Below, in pieces: positions 46,971 through 57,865 of a stretch of DNA of 64,000 nt. The notes beneath the pieces are model-generated. The model was not told the origin of the DNA and searched no databases. It was given only the letters and a program-made list of their open reading frames with translations. The DNA comes from Beta vulgaris subsp. vulgaris. Taxonomy: Eukaryota; Streptophyta; Magnoliopsida; Caryophyllales; Amaranthaceae. The DNA is taken from positions 41,773,036 to 41,837,035 of the forward strand of contig NC_079206.1 in the NCBI RefSeq assembly GCF_026745355.1, in the 5' to 3' direction. The stretch's first letter is position 1, and each line of letters starts with the position of its first letter. A program made the translations under genes and the position numbers.

Positions 46971-47609
46971 TAGACCTGGCAAAGTTGGTCCTGATGCGAA
47001 AATTCGGTCCGAAATATTTGATCTTGGTCTGATCTGGGTTTGATCCAGACAATCCGAACCTTGGTCCGAATCCAAAATGATTCGGTTCGGTCCGGTCCGA
47101 ATCCAATCCGAAATAATCTTGATCCGAAAGTCATCCGAAATCCGAATACTCCGATATGTTTTTGCCCGATCCGAAATCAATCCGATCCAAAGGTAACCCG
47201 ATCTCAAAGCAATAAGAAATTATTGGCTTTCATTAGGCTTTGATTCGAAATAATTGAAATTGACCCGTTTTAAAAAAACGATTATCACAAGTACTCTTTG
47301 GCACAAGTTCTGACTATGTAAATTAGTTATGTATACCTTTAGAAAGCACGAAGTGACAGTTCAATATATATATAATACAAGCTCATAGTCAATGAAACCA
47401 TGAGACCAAAGGAGTAACAACTCCATACATAATAAAGGTGAGACAATCCACCATCCGATCCACAACCGTTCGGTCCAAAAGCATCACAATCCGATGATGA
47501 TCCGAAACATAATCCGAATTTCGGTCCGATCCGAAATGGTCTGATCCGGTCCGAATATAACTTGATCAGAAAACGGTCTGATCTGAATCTGGTCCGATTA
47601 CCAGATCTA
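46971..47609. mobile_element. Non-autonomous hAT-type DNA transposon (inner)
   Basis: It begins TAGACCTGGCAAAGTTGG, and the inverted right end begins TAGATCTGGTAATCGGACC. The flanks are CTCTTAGC (46963-46970) and CTCTTGGC (47610-47617), 7 of 8 matching. TCCGAA/TTCGGA occurs dozens of times in 640 bp, in both orientations near the two ends. It is noncoding. Confidence 0.82.
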
Positions 47610-47670
47610 CTCTTGGCTCTTGGCTCTTAATATAACGCCAATAGTAGAATCTTCAGTTGAGATTTTAGAA

Positions 47671-47720
47671 GTCCCACATGGCAGAGGAAGCAAGAGTAAC
47701 AAGACAGTTATGTATTAAAG
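47671..47720 (+). promoter_or_regulatory. USE-like motif with TATTAAAG
   Basis: GTCCCACATGG (47671-47681) lies 31 bp before TATTAAAG (47713-47720). The surrounding TTTTAGAARTCCCACAT is shared with the copy at 46873, so the two are related repeats. Confidence 0.4.
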
Positions 47721-48009
47721 GGGCTTGTATAGTTAGGAGTGTAATGTTATTGTTGGGACTTACATATTTAATAAGAATTAGCCTGACAATTATATTATAC
47801 TTATGAGTTTGACAAGATTTACTGGGATTTTCTTAAATAAAGTCCCGATGGATGTAAGTTAAGTTGAATTTTCTTTTAATTTTTGAAATTCAAGTTTACG
47901 AATTGAGTTTGACTATCTTTCAAGCTTGAGTCAAGCCAATCCATGGCATTATTATATTACTCCTAGACTCCCACATATGGAAAAATGTTGAATTAGTCAT
48001 GTTCTCAAA

Positions 48010-48047
48010 ATCCCACATCGACCGAAGCCATTGACCGCAGCCATATA
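48010..48047 (+). promoter_or_regulatory. Exact USE plus TATA, Pol III-like spacing
   Basis: ATCCCACATCG (48010-48020) is a perfect match to the plant upstream sequence element. TATA starts at 48044, 23 bp later, as in plant U3/U6 genes. No U3 or U6 sequence was recognised downstream. Confidence 0.45.
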
Positions 48048-48230
48048 GTCATAAAGGAATTGAAATCTTAAAATTATTTTCATTTTCATTAATAAATATA
48101 TAAAAAATGAAACTAATTTGTTTTGAGAAAACTGAGCTCAACTCCCAGATCAGTTTTAATTCTGTTCAAATTTCAATTGTTTCAGTTCAATTAGCAGTTC
48201 ATTAACCAAATTGACAGCTCTATTATTGAT

Positions 48231-51200
48231 CATGTTAATGTGACGTAGTTATTGTTAACATTATTGTTGTGTTATTTTTCTTGTTGTTGTTCTATTGTTG
48301 ATTCCTCCCACTTCACTCTACTTGGTATCACTCCCTCCTAATAGTGTTATGTGATTGTGCTATATCCCTCTTCTCCTCTTCTCATATGGTTTACTAGTCC
48401 TATATGCACATGATGCGTGCGAAAACAAGCAAAAGGTCTATTGCGTAATAATATATACGAAAATTATTCATAAAGTTGATTGTGTATTTTTGTTCAGTTT
48501 TTTGAAAGTTAATAAATCAATGATGATGTAAATATTTTGTCAATTGAGGATATATATAATGATAAAAAATGGTGAATTTGTATTTTATTACTTAAGGGTA
48601 TAAAAGGAATTACCATTTTTGGTGTTCCCCTCCTCTTCCCTTATATAATAGAAATACTTGCCTAAATGATACCGTTTCTCGAATGGTGAATAGCTGATTA
48701 TATGATGGATTGGAGTTAGTTGATGAAATTGAGTTATGGAGTTGAAGCGTTATTAGAGTGATGATTATTCTTAAATGGTTAGTATCATAGACATAGATAT
48801 GTTAGTTTAGTTGACTCTTGATTACAGGGTTTTAATGGACTTGTGAGATTTCCTAGTTTAGTTAAATATGTTAGTGTCCCTAATTAATGTTAAGGAATTG
48901 ATTTCGAGACAACTTGTAAGTATACGAACTATATGTACGGGATCGGAATTAGTTCATTCTACTACTAAATCTGAAAAGGAGATCGTATTAAGAATGTTAG
49001 TTGGTGAACTCGGTGGAAATGGTTCTTGGGTGTTATTGTTGTTGTTATTGTGATGATTGTTAGTTTATAAAGAAAAGTACCAAATAAACTGAAGGTAGAT
49101 ATATGATAATGTTCCCAATTTTATTTCATAGATTCCTGAAATATAGTTATATGTTCTTAATCTTTGGTTATTGAGTTTTGGAAGATAAAATATTTAGTAT
49201 CCATATTGTGAAGTAATATCTTAATATGTAAATTAATTTGCTAAACAAGGATGATCACGTTCTAGTTTTAACTAGAGTAATGATTAAATTGGTTGAGTAT
49301 ACTTTTAAGAAGTTGTGTTAATTAGATGAAAGTTTATGACAAAATTGAATTAATGAGCGATGAAAATTAGTTTCTAACAAGCATATAATATGATAGGAAT
49401 TGTTTAATAGCTAGAAGAATAACCATGCATGTTACTGGACTTTAAGGGTAAATTAATTTAATTCGTTTACTCACATGATGTTAGTACGAGAATTAACTAC
49501 AGCCTGATTAGTAATAAGAAGAGTACTTAGAGATATTTCCATGAGTGGGGATTAGCTTATTGTGTAGGATTCTATAAGTACTATAAGCGGAATTTCATGA
49601 ATCTAATTCATAAGCACTTAAAATAGGATCACTGCATATACAATTAAGGATCACATATTATAAGTTTAGAATTAACCTTTGTAGCGTGAATTCCACAAAG
49701 CTTGAATAACCCGGATAAAGAACCTCAGATGCGATTCCTCTACTTGGTCCACCAACCCGGATCAACACTCCACCAATGCTAGTTGGAAAGGAAGAAAACT
49801 TCTTCAACGTTTATGGAGTATTATGTGACTTTTGAGAGAGAAATAGGAGAGAGAGAAAATAATAAGAGATATTTAATATATTTTCTATACTGCCTAACCC
49901 ATATATAAATATATTTTAGGTTAACAATAACCGTCTCCTAATTCCTCTTGGCCAGCCACCCCTAGGGCCCTTATGGGCTATAGGCTTCTTTTGTTGATCC
50001 AAGTCTAATGTGTGACCTCATAGGATCCATTATATTGGGCTTCGGGTATTTTATTAACTAACCCGAAGTTCTATAGCTTTCTCTAGCAAGACGTATAGAC
50101 GACCCAATAAAACGAATTGAACTTATTATCTCCATAATACGATCCATAATATATATTATTAGTAATTGCATTTAAGTCGAGGACATAAATCCTTCATATT
50201 GAGCATATGTTTACTGAAGGATCTCAATCCGATAATCATAAATGGAGGAACATAGGAAAGTATAGTTGTTTTATTAGTGTTCACTAAAGTAAGTTAACAA
50301 TGAGTTTTTATATGTAAGTATAAGTTGAGGCTAAGGCTGAGTTATTTAATTGAGTGGTTTACTAATTGGATATGAGGTAGACTCTTTCCACATGATTGCT
50401 GGTTTGGTTTGCTAGTAGTTCGTTTTTTATTATATTAATTTGGAATTCAAGTTATGTTATAGCATGAACCTTGTTTTATTGGTTATGGATTGTGTATTTG
50501 TCTTGTGCTTCATGGTGCATTTGATAAGTTGATTTCGAGTTGAATTGTGTGACAATGAAAGTGATTAAAGAACTAATCATGTAAAGTGAAAGAATGGCAA
50601 TGGTTAGAAAGAGTCGATGATGATCGCTTCTGGTAGGCCCCTGATAAGTTATGAACACATAACGAAAGGCTTAGGGATTTTCTGGTGGTCGACCCTAAGG
50701 ACCTTAAGGATTACTCACTGGTGGAGTGTCTTAAGGGGAAACCCTATGGTGGAGTATTATGAGAGTCGCCTTGAAAGTATTACCTCTGGCGGGTTGCTTC
50801 AAGGGGTGTATAGAGACCTTTCCCGGTAAGCGATGTGTCTGCAATCTGATGTTGCTACCTTCGCATTGTTCCCTTACCTATTGCCAAATGATTGTGTTAA
50901 AAGTAACATAGAGTATATGAATGTTTGTAAATATTAATGGAAATGAATAAAGATTGTTCCATGGGAACCATGAGGTCTCCAAGAGTATTGGATGACCAAT
51001 TAAAGCATTTTGTTATTGTGATTGTTCCATATGGAATCAAGAAGTCACCAAGGGTATTGGATGAGAAGTTTAAGGCATGTGTAGTTGTTGCCATTGTTAT
51101 TGTTGTTGCTTTGTTGTTATAATTGTCTTCGAATGGTTTTCAAGTAAAGGAGCACCAAAGCATGTTTTAAATGAGTTTTACGGGTTAGTACTCAGCTTTG

Positions 51201-51620
51201 CTGATGTGTATATGTTTTGTTTTGTCATTTCTGTGCCCTGTCACTTGGTGGGTGGCAGCGTCCTATTTGTTGCAGGTTCAAGAGCCGAAAATTCTCTAAC
51301 ATTGAAGGTTTCGGATTATTAGAAGTATAACTAGTGGTATTAACTTGTATTTCGAAGTGAGGTCGCTCAATTTTCTAATAGATAGACACTAATTAGTTGT
51401 TTTTCATTTTTACATTTGAGAGGCGTTAATTCACTTGATTCTCTATTAGTGTTGCTCCGCGAAAGCGTTGAGGTTGCTGGATTTTGGGTTTGGGAATATT
51501 TTTTTAATTGTAATTGTGAACATGGTTTATTTCCCGCTTTAGGGTTGTTCTATTTTCAATGGAAACTCTGTCAGATTTTCCAGAGGAATTTATTGATGAG
51601 TCTCAGAATCAAAGCACTGT
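48231..51620 (+). repeat. Degenerate Tekay-like LTR sequence (right part), with a solo LTR inside
   Basis: The block near 51185-51260 (GTACTCAGCTTTGCTGATG, then CCTGTCACTTGGTGGGTGGC) matches the same block near the end of the solo LTR at 44075-44130. Direct repeats with TGGTGGAGT occur at 50715-50760. Together with 44492-45091 this is probably an old LTR of similar length. Its ends are not definable by eye. No gene is supported. Confidence 0.5.
49563..50196 (-). repeat. Solo LTR in minus orientation
   Basis: On the minus strand it starts TGAAGGATTTATGTCC and ends ATCCTACA (634 bp). TATTG flanks both sides (49558-49562 and 50197-50201). A TATATATG-type box is followed by a CTCTCTCTCC-rich leader. 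This is the layout of a copia-type LTR, but the lineage is not certain. Confidence 0.8.
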
Positions 51621-51902
51621 TATAATAGTTAATTCTAATTTAATAAAGTTGGAATTTTGGTTTTCACATTCTCTGATATTGTTCAGTGAATGTAATGGTA
51701 GTCGTTGGTAAGCTGGATTAGTTTCTTTATTTAATTCCGCTATGCATTAATCCTCTATAAGTTGGTCGGTAATGATCGCTTGTTACAACGAGCATTTCTA
51801 AAGGTTTAAAGTTAAACTTTGCATGACAGAGGGAGGAAGAGAGAAGATGGGGGAGAGAGAAGAAGGGTAGCTTAGTTTTCTTCTTTTGCCTTGATAATAA
51901 AT

Positions 51903-52010
51903 TATTACTTCCTTCGTATGGAATTAATAGTGACATATATAGTGTAATTTGAACTATATGAGAACTTAAACTGACAAACATAGTAATAACAGAGAGATTA
52001 AAAAAACACA
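51903..52010. mobile_element. Stowaway/MITE-like end
   Basis: TTACTTCCTTCGTATGGAATTAATAGTGACATATA resembles the CTCCCTCCGT-type ends of plant mariner-like MITEs. The other end is not clear. Confidence 0.3.
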
Positions 52011-52644
52011 ACTCGTGTACCTGAAAGAGGCTATATTAGTTATGTCGACTTACAAAGAACTTCAAGCGGAAAGAGCCAAAATAAACTTTACATGTCATAT
52101 AATGATTGAACTCTCACCCAAAAAAGTAAATGCAAATGTAAACTACATAACTCAAAGCTATGCCTCATCATTTCCTATTAGATCATAAGTTATCTTAGAA
52201 AATCGTTCAGGCTAACATCCAGCAGCCGGCCTATTGAGTGTCATAAACCTTTGAAAAAAAAATGCTAGTGAACATGTGTTTTTTCACATGAAAGATATTA
52301 TGTGAATCAAGTTTAACAAATGGAACAATTCAGGAGAAGGTAGATTACTTATTGTGAAACATTGGAAGTTATTAGGCTAAATTTATAAGTTAGTTGCACA
52401 TCACACTATAGACACCTTTATAAAGATTTCAAACATATTCATTACCATACAGGAAAACGGGGAAGAACGGTTGCACAATATCATAAAAAATTACCTTCCA
52501 GATAAACATCCATTTGCCACAAGTCAAACATAATGGAAGATAAAGTAATGCAAATACTAAGGAAAATCGGGAAATACTACAAACCCCACGTATAATTTGA
52601 TTTACTAACCTGCAGTGGACAAACCAAATCAAAACACTTATCTT
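52011..52644. other. No gene recognised
   Basis: AT-rich sequence. One minus frame of 67 codons (52429-52632) has no recognisable feature. Confidence 0.4.
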
Positions 52645-53480
52645 CTACATTACATTACCATCCTGGAAGTATTCATCATCATCTTCCAATGTTGTCCGAG
52701 GCTTGAAAAGTGGTATATAGTACATCAAAAATGATCTCAAGATTGTGAGACCAAATGTCCTTAGATGAAAAGCTGAAGAAAATGTTTTCAGATCAATATT
52801 ATATACTTTCCCATTGTATGGGGAATAATGCTCAAAAACATGTTTAGGAATGTCAAGATCCTCAAATTGATGCTCATCATGATCCTTAGAGATGTGATCC
52901 TCATTCCATGTTGCAGTAGCATTACATCAGGCAACTCTACAAATATTTGGGTGAAAAAACAACTAGTAAATGGTACACCTGAGCATAGTCCCTAAAAAAT
53001 AAAGCGATATATGTATGTAATAATTTTCCAAACCAAATTTATCAAATGAAACAACCAAGACATAAACAAAGGTGTAACTGATTTGAAGACTTGTTTCACC
53101 CTACCACAATAAAACACAATTGTAGCAAAACTTGAAAATTTTCATGACTCAAACACGATAGTCACTAAATTTTGCCAAACAAAAAGAACTACCAAAATCT
53201 TGGTAGCTACATCATCTAAGGTTGCTTTCTTTCTCATTCTCATAGCATGCAATACAATGCCACTGAATGCAAACTCTTCATCCCAAGAAATAAGGCAGTT
53301 GACACTTGGCACTACCTTAATATATTAACCATAATGTCGTAATGCAATATTGAAAGTCACATGTTCAGAATCATTAACTCATCCACCTACATAGGGAAAA
53401 ACTAAGCCAAGTAGGTTGTAAACTTTTAAGGCCAATCTCCCAACCGCAGCATCTTCCAAGCAGATGCTTCGATTCTTAGA
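52645..53480 (-). pseudogene. Unidentified multi-exon gene remnant
   Basis: Three exon-like minus-strand segments lack usable start codons. The first (about 53375-53480) includes SICLEDAAVGRLALKVYNLL. The second (about 53155-53315) includes VNCLISWDEEFAFSGIVL and KATLDDVATKIL. The third, 52645-52920, has 91 codons ending in TAG: EDLDIPKHVFEHYSPYNGK, FHLRTFGLTILRSFLMYY, then an acidic LEDDDEYFQD tail. The composition looks protein-coding, and each is bounded by plausible intron sequence. I do not recognise the family. A TGA ends the first segment (in VGG) and another follows the second segment, so the gene is probably dead or mis-spliced. Confidence 0.45.
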
Positions 53481-53999
53481 GTTGTTAATGTCTTATTTTT
53501 CTTGAAATTTTGTTAATGTCTTATGAGGTGTTATTAATAGCGTATCTCAACTTTCTTTACAAGATTAAACTCACAAAAAAAAAAAAATCAATACCTGAAC
53601 CCATAAATCGCAAAAATTTGTATTCAGAACTAAAATCTATCAAAATCTTATCCATTCCTTCAATTCAAACTGGAGAAAATACTTCAAAAAGTAAAAATAC
53701 AAAAATCAGAAATAAAATCAAGAACCCTAGCTTAAAGAAAATCAAAAGCTGATTTAATAAAGGGGATCCAGTTTTTGTGATAGAAGGTTTCTCTATTATC
53801 TCATTGAAAGTGCCAAGTTATTAGATAGAAACTTATTAAGCATTTATGAGTATGGATTTTTTAGCTTTTTACACTACTATTAGCATGTTAACAATAGGAA
53901 ATTTATCTGCTTGGTTAAGTTAATTTCTGGTTTTGAATAAGCAATTTAAAAAGTGTGGGAAGATGACGCTAATACACAAATTCTATGTTGAAATTTATC

Positions 54000-54096
54000 T
54001 CACATATTCATTGCTGGTGAAGAATTAAACAACGCAGCTTTTACCAACAGCACCGTCACCAACTGTAACACATTTTATGAGCCTCGAAACACCCAT
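54000..54096 (-). pseudogene. ROP/RAC small GTPase exon 1 relic
   Basis: From ATG at 54096 the minus strand reads MGVSRLIKCVTVGDGAVGKS, then CVV and a stop (54025-54027), with FFTSN in frame after it. The N-terminal beta strand and P-loop GDGAVGKS are typical of plant Rho GTPases (ROP/RAC). The stop falls just after the P-loop, and no switch I/II exons were found downstream on the minus strand. An AT-rich, CT-rich leader resembling a 5' UTR extends to about 54440. It cannot encode a working GTPase. Confidence 0.7.
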
Positions 54097-54444
54097 TTTT
54101 CCAAAAAAAAAAAAAATGTAAAAAATGAACTCCAATGATCTTTAATTCAAACAACCACCCTCTCTTATTCGCTTTTCCTCTTGATCAATCAATCAACAAA
54201 ATAACTCTCTTATGAGCGAAAACATGGCTGTAAAAAAGAGAAACGATGTTACCCTAGAAATGGAGGCGTAATTTATAGGGAGAAAATGTTGAAAGAATAA
54301 TGGAATAATGACTGATGAAATGGCGAAAACATAACTAAAGCAAGTAGATCTGGTACGGAAAAGAAAAAATGGAGAAAATAGAAGAAGAATGAGAGAGAGA
54401 AAGAGAAGGTAAAATTAGAAAAAAAGGAGGCGAAATGAGTTACC

Positions 54445-55540
54445 TTTTTTTTTTTTAGGGGAAAACTAGTTAACATTAAACCAAGGACAAATTGTCCATC
54501 AAAATATAGGAAGCCACTTCTGGGTGATAGTGGTTCTCCCAAATTTGTTCAACACCAAAAGGAGTTAGCTTAGCTAAGTAGTGGGCAATAGCATTCCCAT
54601 CACGTTTTACATGAGACCAGACAATGGTAGAAAAACAAACACAAGAAGAGATAATGTTATGAAGGCTAATATCAAGATCGGCAAGATAGATAGCATGTTT
54701 GGAGAGGCAATTTATCACCACTTAGCAATCAGACTCCACAATAATCTCCTGCAGAGCATAATGTTTCCCAAATCGAATAGCCATCTCAATGGCCTTAGCT
54801 TCTGCAATTTCGGCTGACCAATAAGAACGCACGCTGCAAATGGCTGCAAAGAGGACAATCCCAGCCGAGTCACGCACAACAACACCCAATCCAACCCAAC
54901 CTTCAATAGCTAGAGAAGCATCCACATTGAGCTTTGTGATCCTCGGTGGAGGAGCTACCCAGGTATGTGGGTTGACATTAGCGAGAGGGGCCCAAAGAGG
55001 ATAGATCCTTTTGTAATATGCACCATTTTCTTCCACAAGCCGATTCACACGCTCGAGGAGGATAACAGGGGGAGTAATATTGTCTTTGAACACTAGAGAG
55101 TTCCGTTCATTCCACAACACCCATGCAAGGAAAGCACCCTTGATTCGTACTCCCATGTCCATACCATGCATATTCACGAGAGCCTCACTCATTGGGCCAA
55201 CATTTGCTATGTTCCAAAAACATTCACATCCACTATCAAACCAGATTTCACGCAAGAGAGGGTAACCAAATATAGCATGCGATTGTGACTCAACATCACC
55301 ACAGCCAGGGGGACACGTATCATCATCACTCAAGTGACGGTGTTTGAGCAAACCACGAACCGAGAGGGTGTTAGTACATACACGCCAAAGAAAGTGTTTA
55401 ACTTTTGGACTTACCTCCATACTCCAAATATCAACCCAAGCTTGGTGGAAATTATCGAGATCGCCACCTTTCCAAAGCATGAAAGCCATTTTCACCGAGT
55501 AAGATGCATCCTTTGTAAACCCCCAAGTCCATTCATCCTC
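54445..55540 (-). mobile_element. 5'-truncated LINE (zf-RVT and RNase H)
   Basis: Poly(T) at 54445-54458 is the 3' end. A 257-codon frame (54722-55495) carries the zf-RVT region (WSMEVSPKVKHFLWRVCTN, then CPPGCGDVESQSHAIFGYPL). It also carries the first part of RNase H (PRITKLNVDASLAIEG, VVVRDSAGIVLFA, AEIAEAKAIEMAI, IVESDC). The frame stops at one codon (54722) and continues in phase to 54476 (WSHVKRDGNAIAHYLAKL). Upstream, TWGFTKDASYSVKMAFMLW starts near 55535. The insertion lies upstream of the ROP relic. No target duplication was resolved. Confidence 0.85.
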
Positions 55541-55769
55541 CTTCTAACTTCTAACTTCTTTTGCAGTGATGAATCATCCTCCATCTCAACCACCACCGAC
55601 GGGTTGGCTTTCGGCTTTGAATTCTTGGACATCGACTGAAACAAGGTTTTGTCATTGATGGTGAGTGCCATTTCCAAAAAAGAACCGGAAGAGAGAGAAA
55701 AAATATACCTAATTGTACTCGACGTAAAACATCCTTGAAATCCTCATCCCTATCCCTTAATTTTGTCAT
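55541..55769 (-). other. Possible host exon fragments
   Basis: MTKLRDRDEDFKDVLRRVQL (from 55769) is followed by GTATAT, a possible donor. A second frame, MALTINDKTLFQSMSKNSKP (near 55671), continues into an acidic/basic stretch cut by the LINE. Neither is recognised, and both may be chance frames. Confidence 0.25.
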
Positions 55770-56559
55770 TGAGGGATTGCTATAAAGTCATACAATATCA
55801 AACTCTAGAAAGTTTACTAAAGCGTGAGAGAAACAAAGAGAGAGAGAGGAGAGAGAATCAGCTAGTGGGAAAGAAAAAGAATATAGAAACACAAAGAGAA
55901 AGGCAATGGCTGAAGTGAGGAGGAGAATAATCGTGTGGCTGAGATTCAATGAAGATTGGATGACTCATATGTTCAGTTGCTTAGGAGTAGTGAATTTCAC
56001 CCATTTCACATCCATATCAATGTTGAATTCAATAGTTTTTCAATTCCTACTTTTAAAAGGTTATGGATTATGAATGATCTTACTTGTATGTAAATTTGTT
56101 ACTTCATACATATTAAAAACACGAAACAATGTCAATATCAAATCGACTAAATGCATAAAATAAAGCGGGCAGGCTCATGTGCCCCTTGAGCATGGCTATG
56201 ATTGTAACATGTTTGGGCTAGGCTCGGCACAGGCTCGTAAATTGAAAGTAGGCCAGGCCCATGCCTGGCTCACCAAGGCCGAAGCCCCACCCGTTGAAAT
56301 CTCTATCCACCAGTCAGGTTCCTAACTTCCTACCACATACTATCCAGAATCTACCTTTATTTTATAATATCAATGATCAGTTGGCATCTTCTTTACCGCA
56401 TCTTGTCTATTACAACAGCAAAGGGCCAATTATTGACCGTGTCCAAAAAACTTTGATTGAAAGCATTTGGGGCACTATTAGTGGCTTATACCAATGACCC
56501 AGTTCATGTGATTGAATTCATGATTGAGCGAAAAATAAAAGCAAGGAAATAAAATCATA
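55770..56559. other. Intergenic, with a hAT-like end remnant
   Basis: A GA repeat lies at about 55835-55855. The block 56160-56290 has repeated GGCTCGG, AGGCTCG and GGCCCAT words, typical of subterminal parts of hAT-type plant elements. The 78-codon frame at 56261-56497 is not recognised. Confidence 0.35.
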
Positions 56560-57865
56560 ATGAATTTGAAGATGATAGAAGAAGAGTACTTAGATTATTT
56601 TTTAGTTCCGTCAGGACTTGTAGTTCTTGGAATATACCATCTATGGCTTCTCTTCACCATTATTCGACATCCTACAACAACTGTTATTGGCCTTAATGCT
56701 ATAAGTCGTCACCAATGGGTTCACCACATGATGAGCGTTAGTTTTGCTTTCCTTTTCTTTTGCATATAATTATCTTATTTAATCACATTTATTTATTAAC
56801 CTTTTCATCTTCAAAGGAACATCATTAATTATAAATTCTTGAGATGCAGCATTATAAATATTTATATTCATTAGGTGAGGTTCACTTGGGACTTAATTAG
56901 CTTACTCCACTTTCGTTTTTATACTTATATCCATCAAAAAATGTATATTATTACATGGTATCAAGTTGCTGACACTCAATTCAAGTATAAATATGTTTCT
57001 CAAATCCAAATGAACGTAGTTCTACTCGAAAAAGAAAAAAAAAAGAAGCTAAGCCTAAATAGTATGATAAAGATAATGCTCTAGGTAAATTCTATGAAAC
57101 ACAGATTCATCTGATACATGAAGTTTCTGGCTTTTCGAAACGTTTGCATTCCTGAAACTCTAATCTCTTCTGTGCCAATAAAATCAGTAAATGGCAAACC
57201 CAAGCCGTTTCCCTGCTACATAGGTTAAATATGTCAAATGATTATATATGACTACAAGTTTGTTTGAGCCTTCTTTTTTTTCTGTTAATGTAACTAAAGA
57301 ACCTGAAGCTGAAAATCGGTGTGTACAGGATCCGGCGAAAAACGGTGTTCTAGCTGTACAAACAATACGGAACAATCTAATGGCTTCAACTCTTTTGGCA
57401 ACAATAGCAATAACTCTTAGTTCGCTGATCAGTGCTGTTGTAAGCAGCTCGAATTCTCTCATCTTTACAATACACACTACCAAGTATTTATCAGTTCTAA
57501 TATGCTTTCTTGTAGCATTCTTCTGCAATATGCAGAGCACCAGATACTATGCTCATGTTAGTTTCTTACTTAATGTACCTTCTTCGTATGATGACGATGT
57601 GAGAGGAGAGTTTGTTGAGTATGTTGCCCAACATCTGAACCGTGGTGGCCTGTATTGGTCTTTGGGACTGAGAGCCTTTTACTTCTCTTTCCCTCTTCTT
57701 CTTTGGATCTTCGGCGCTATTGCAATGCTGGCTTGTAGTTTTTTGATGACAATTTTGCTGTATTTCTTGGATACTGCTAGCTCTTCCCCAAGGTGCTTTC
57801 GAACTTGTGTTGTGAAGCAGGATCATCGCAACACTGATGTTGAGTCAGCAGTTTACTCAATGTAA
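56560..57865 (+). CDS. DUF599 family membrane protein, two exons
   Basis: Exon 1 is 56560-56736, encoding MNLKMIEEEYLDYFLVPSGL to RHQWVHHMMS. An ATG four codons downstream (56572) is an alternative start. The intron 56737-57328 begins GTTAGT and ends TGTACAG. Exon 2, 57329-57865, encodes DPAKNGVLAVQTIRNNLMAS onward to TAA. The joined reading gives 237 residues, in the usual range for DUF599. Predicted membrane segments are LVPSGLVVLGIYHLWLLF, the TIAITLSSLISAVVSS region, VLICFLVAFFC, and two near FSFPLLLWIFGAIAMLACSF. Conserved motifs are RYYAHVSF and SLGLRAFYFSFPLLLWIFG. The stop overlaps a good donor, AT|GTAAGT. The biochemical role of the family is unknown. It is the paralogue of 1935-2492. 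Confidence 0.85.

Larger units (their letters stand above)
45100..48222. mobile_element. Non-autonomous hAT-type DNA transposon (outer)
   Basis: The ends are TAGTGGTGTCAATTCAGTTC and, inverted at the right end, TAGAGCTGTCAATTTGGTTA. The 8-bp duplication TTATTGAT lies at 45092-45099 and 48223-48230. Subterminal regions are packed with TCAGTT/AACTGA words (45,110-45,370 and 48,130-48,200), as in hAT elements where transposase binds such repeats. No transposase frame was found in 3.1 kb. It carries a second hAT element and four snRNA-promoter-like motifs. Confidence 0.85.

Noticed and set aside
46950..46985. Similarity of ATACACCTTATCTTGTCTCTTAGCTAG to the 5' end of U2 snRNA
   Set aside because: Too many mismatches, and the best-matching part includes the first bases of the inner hAT element, so it is a chance fit.
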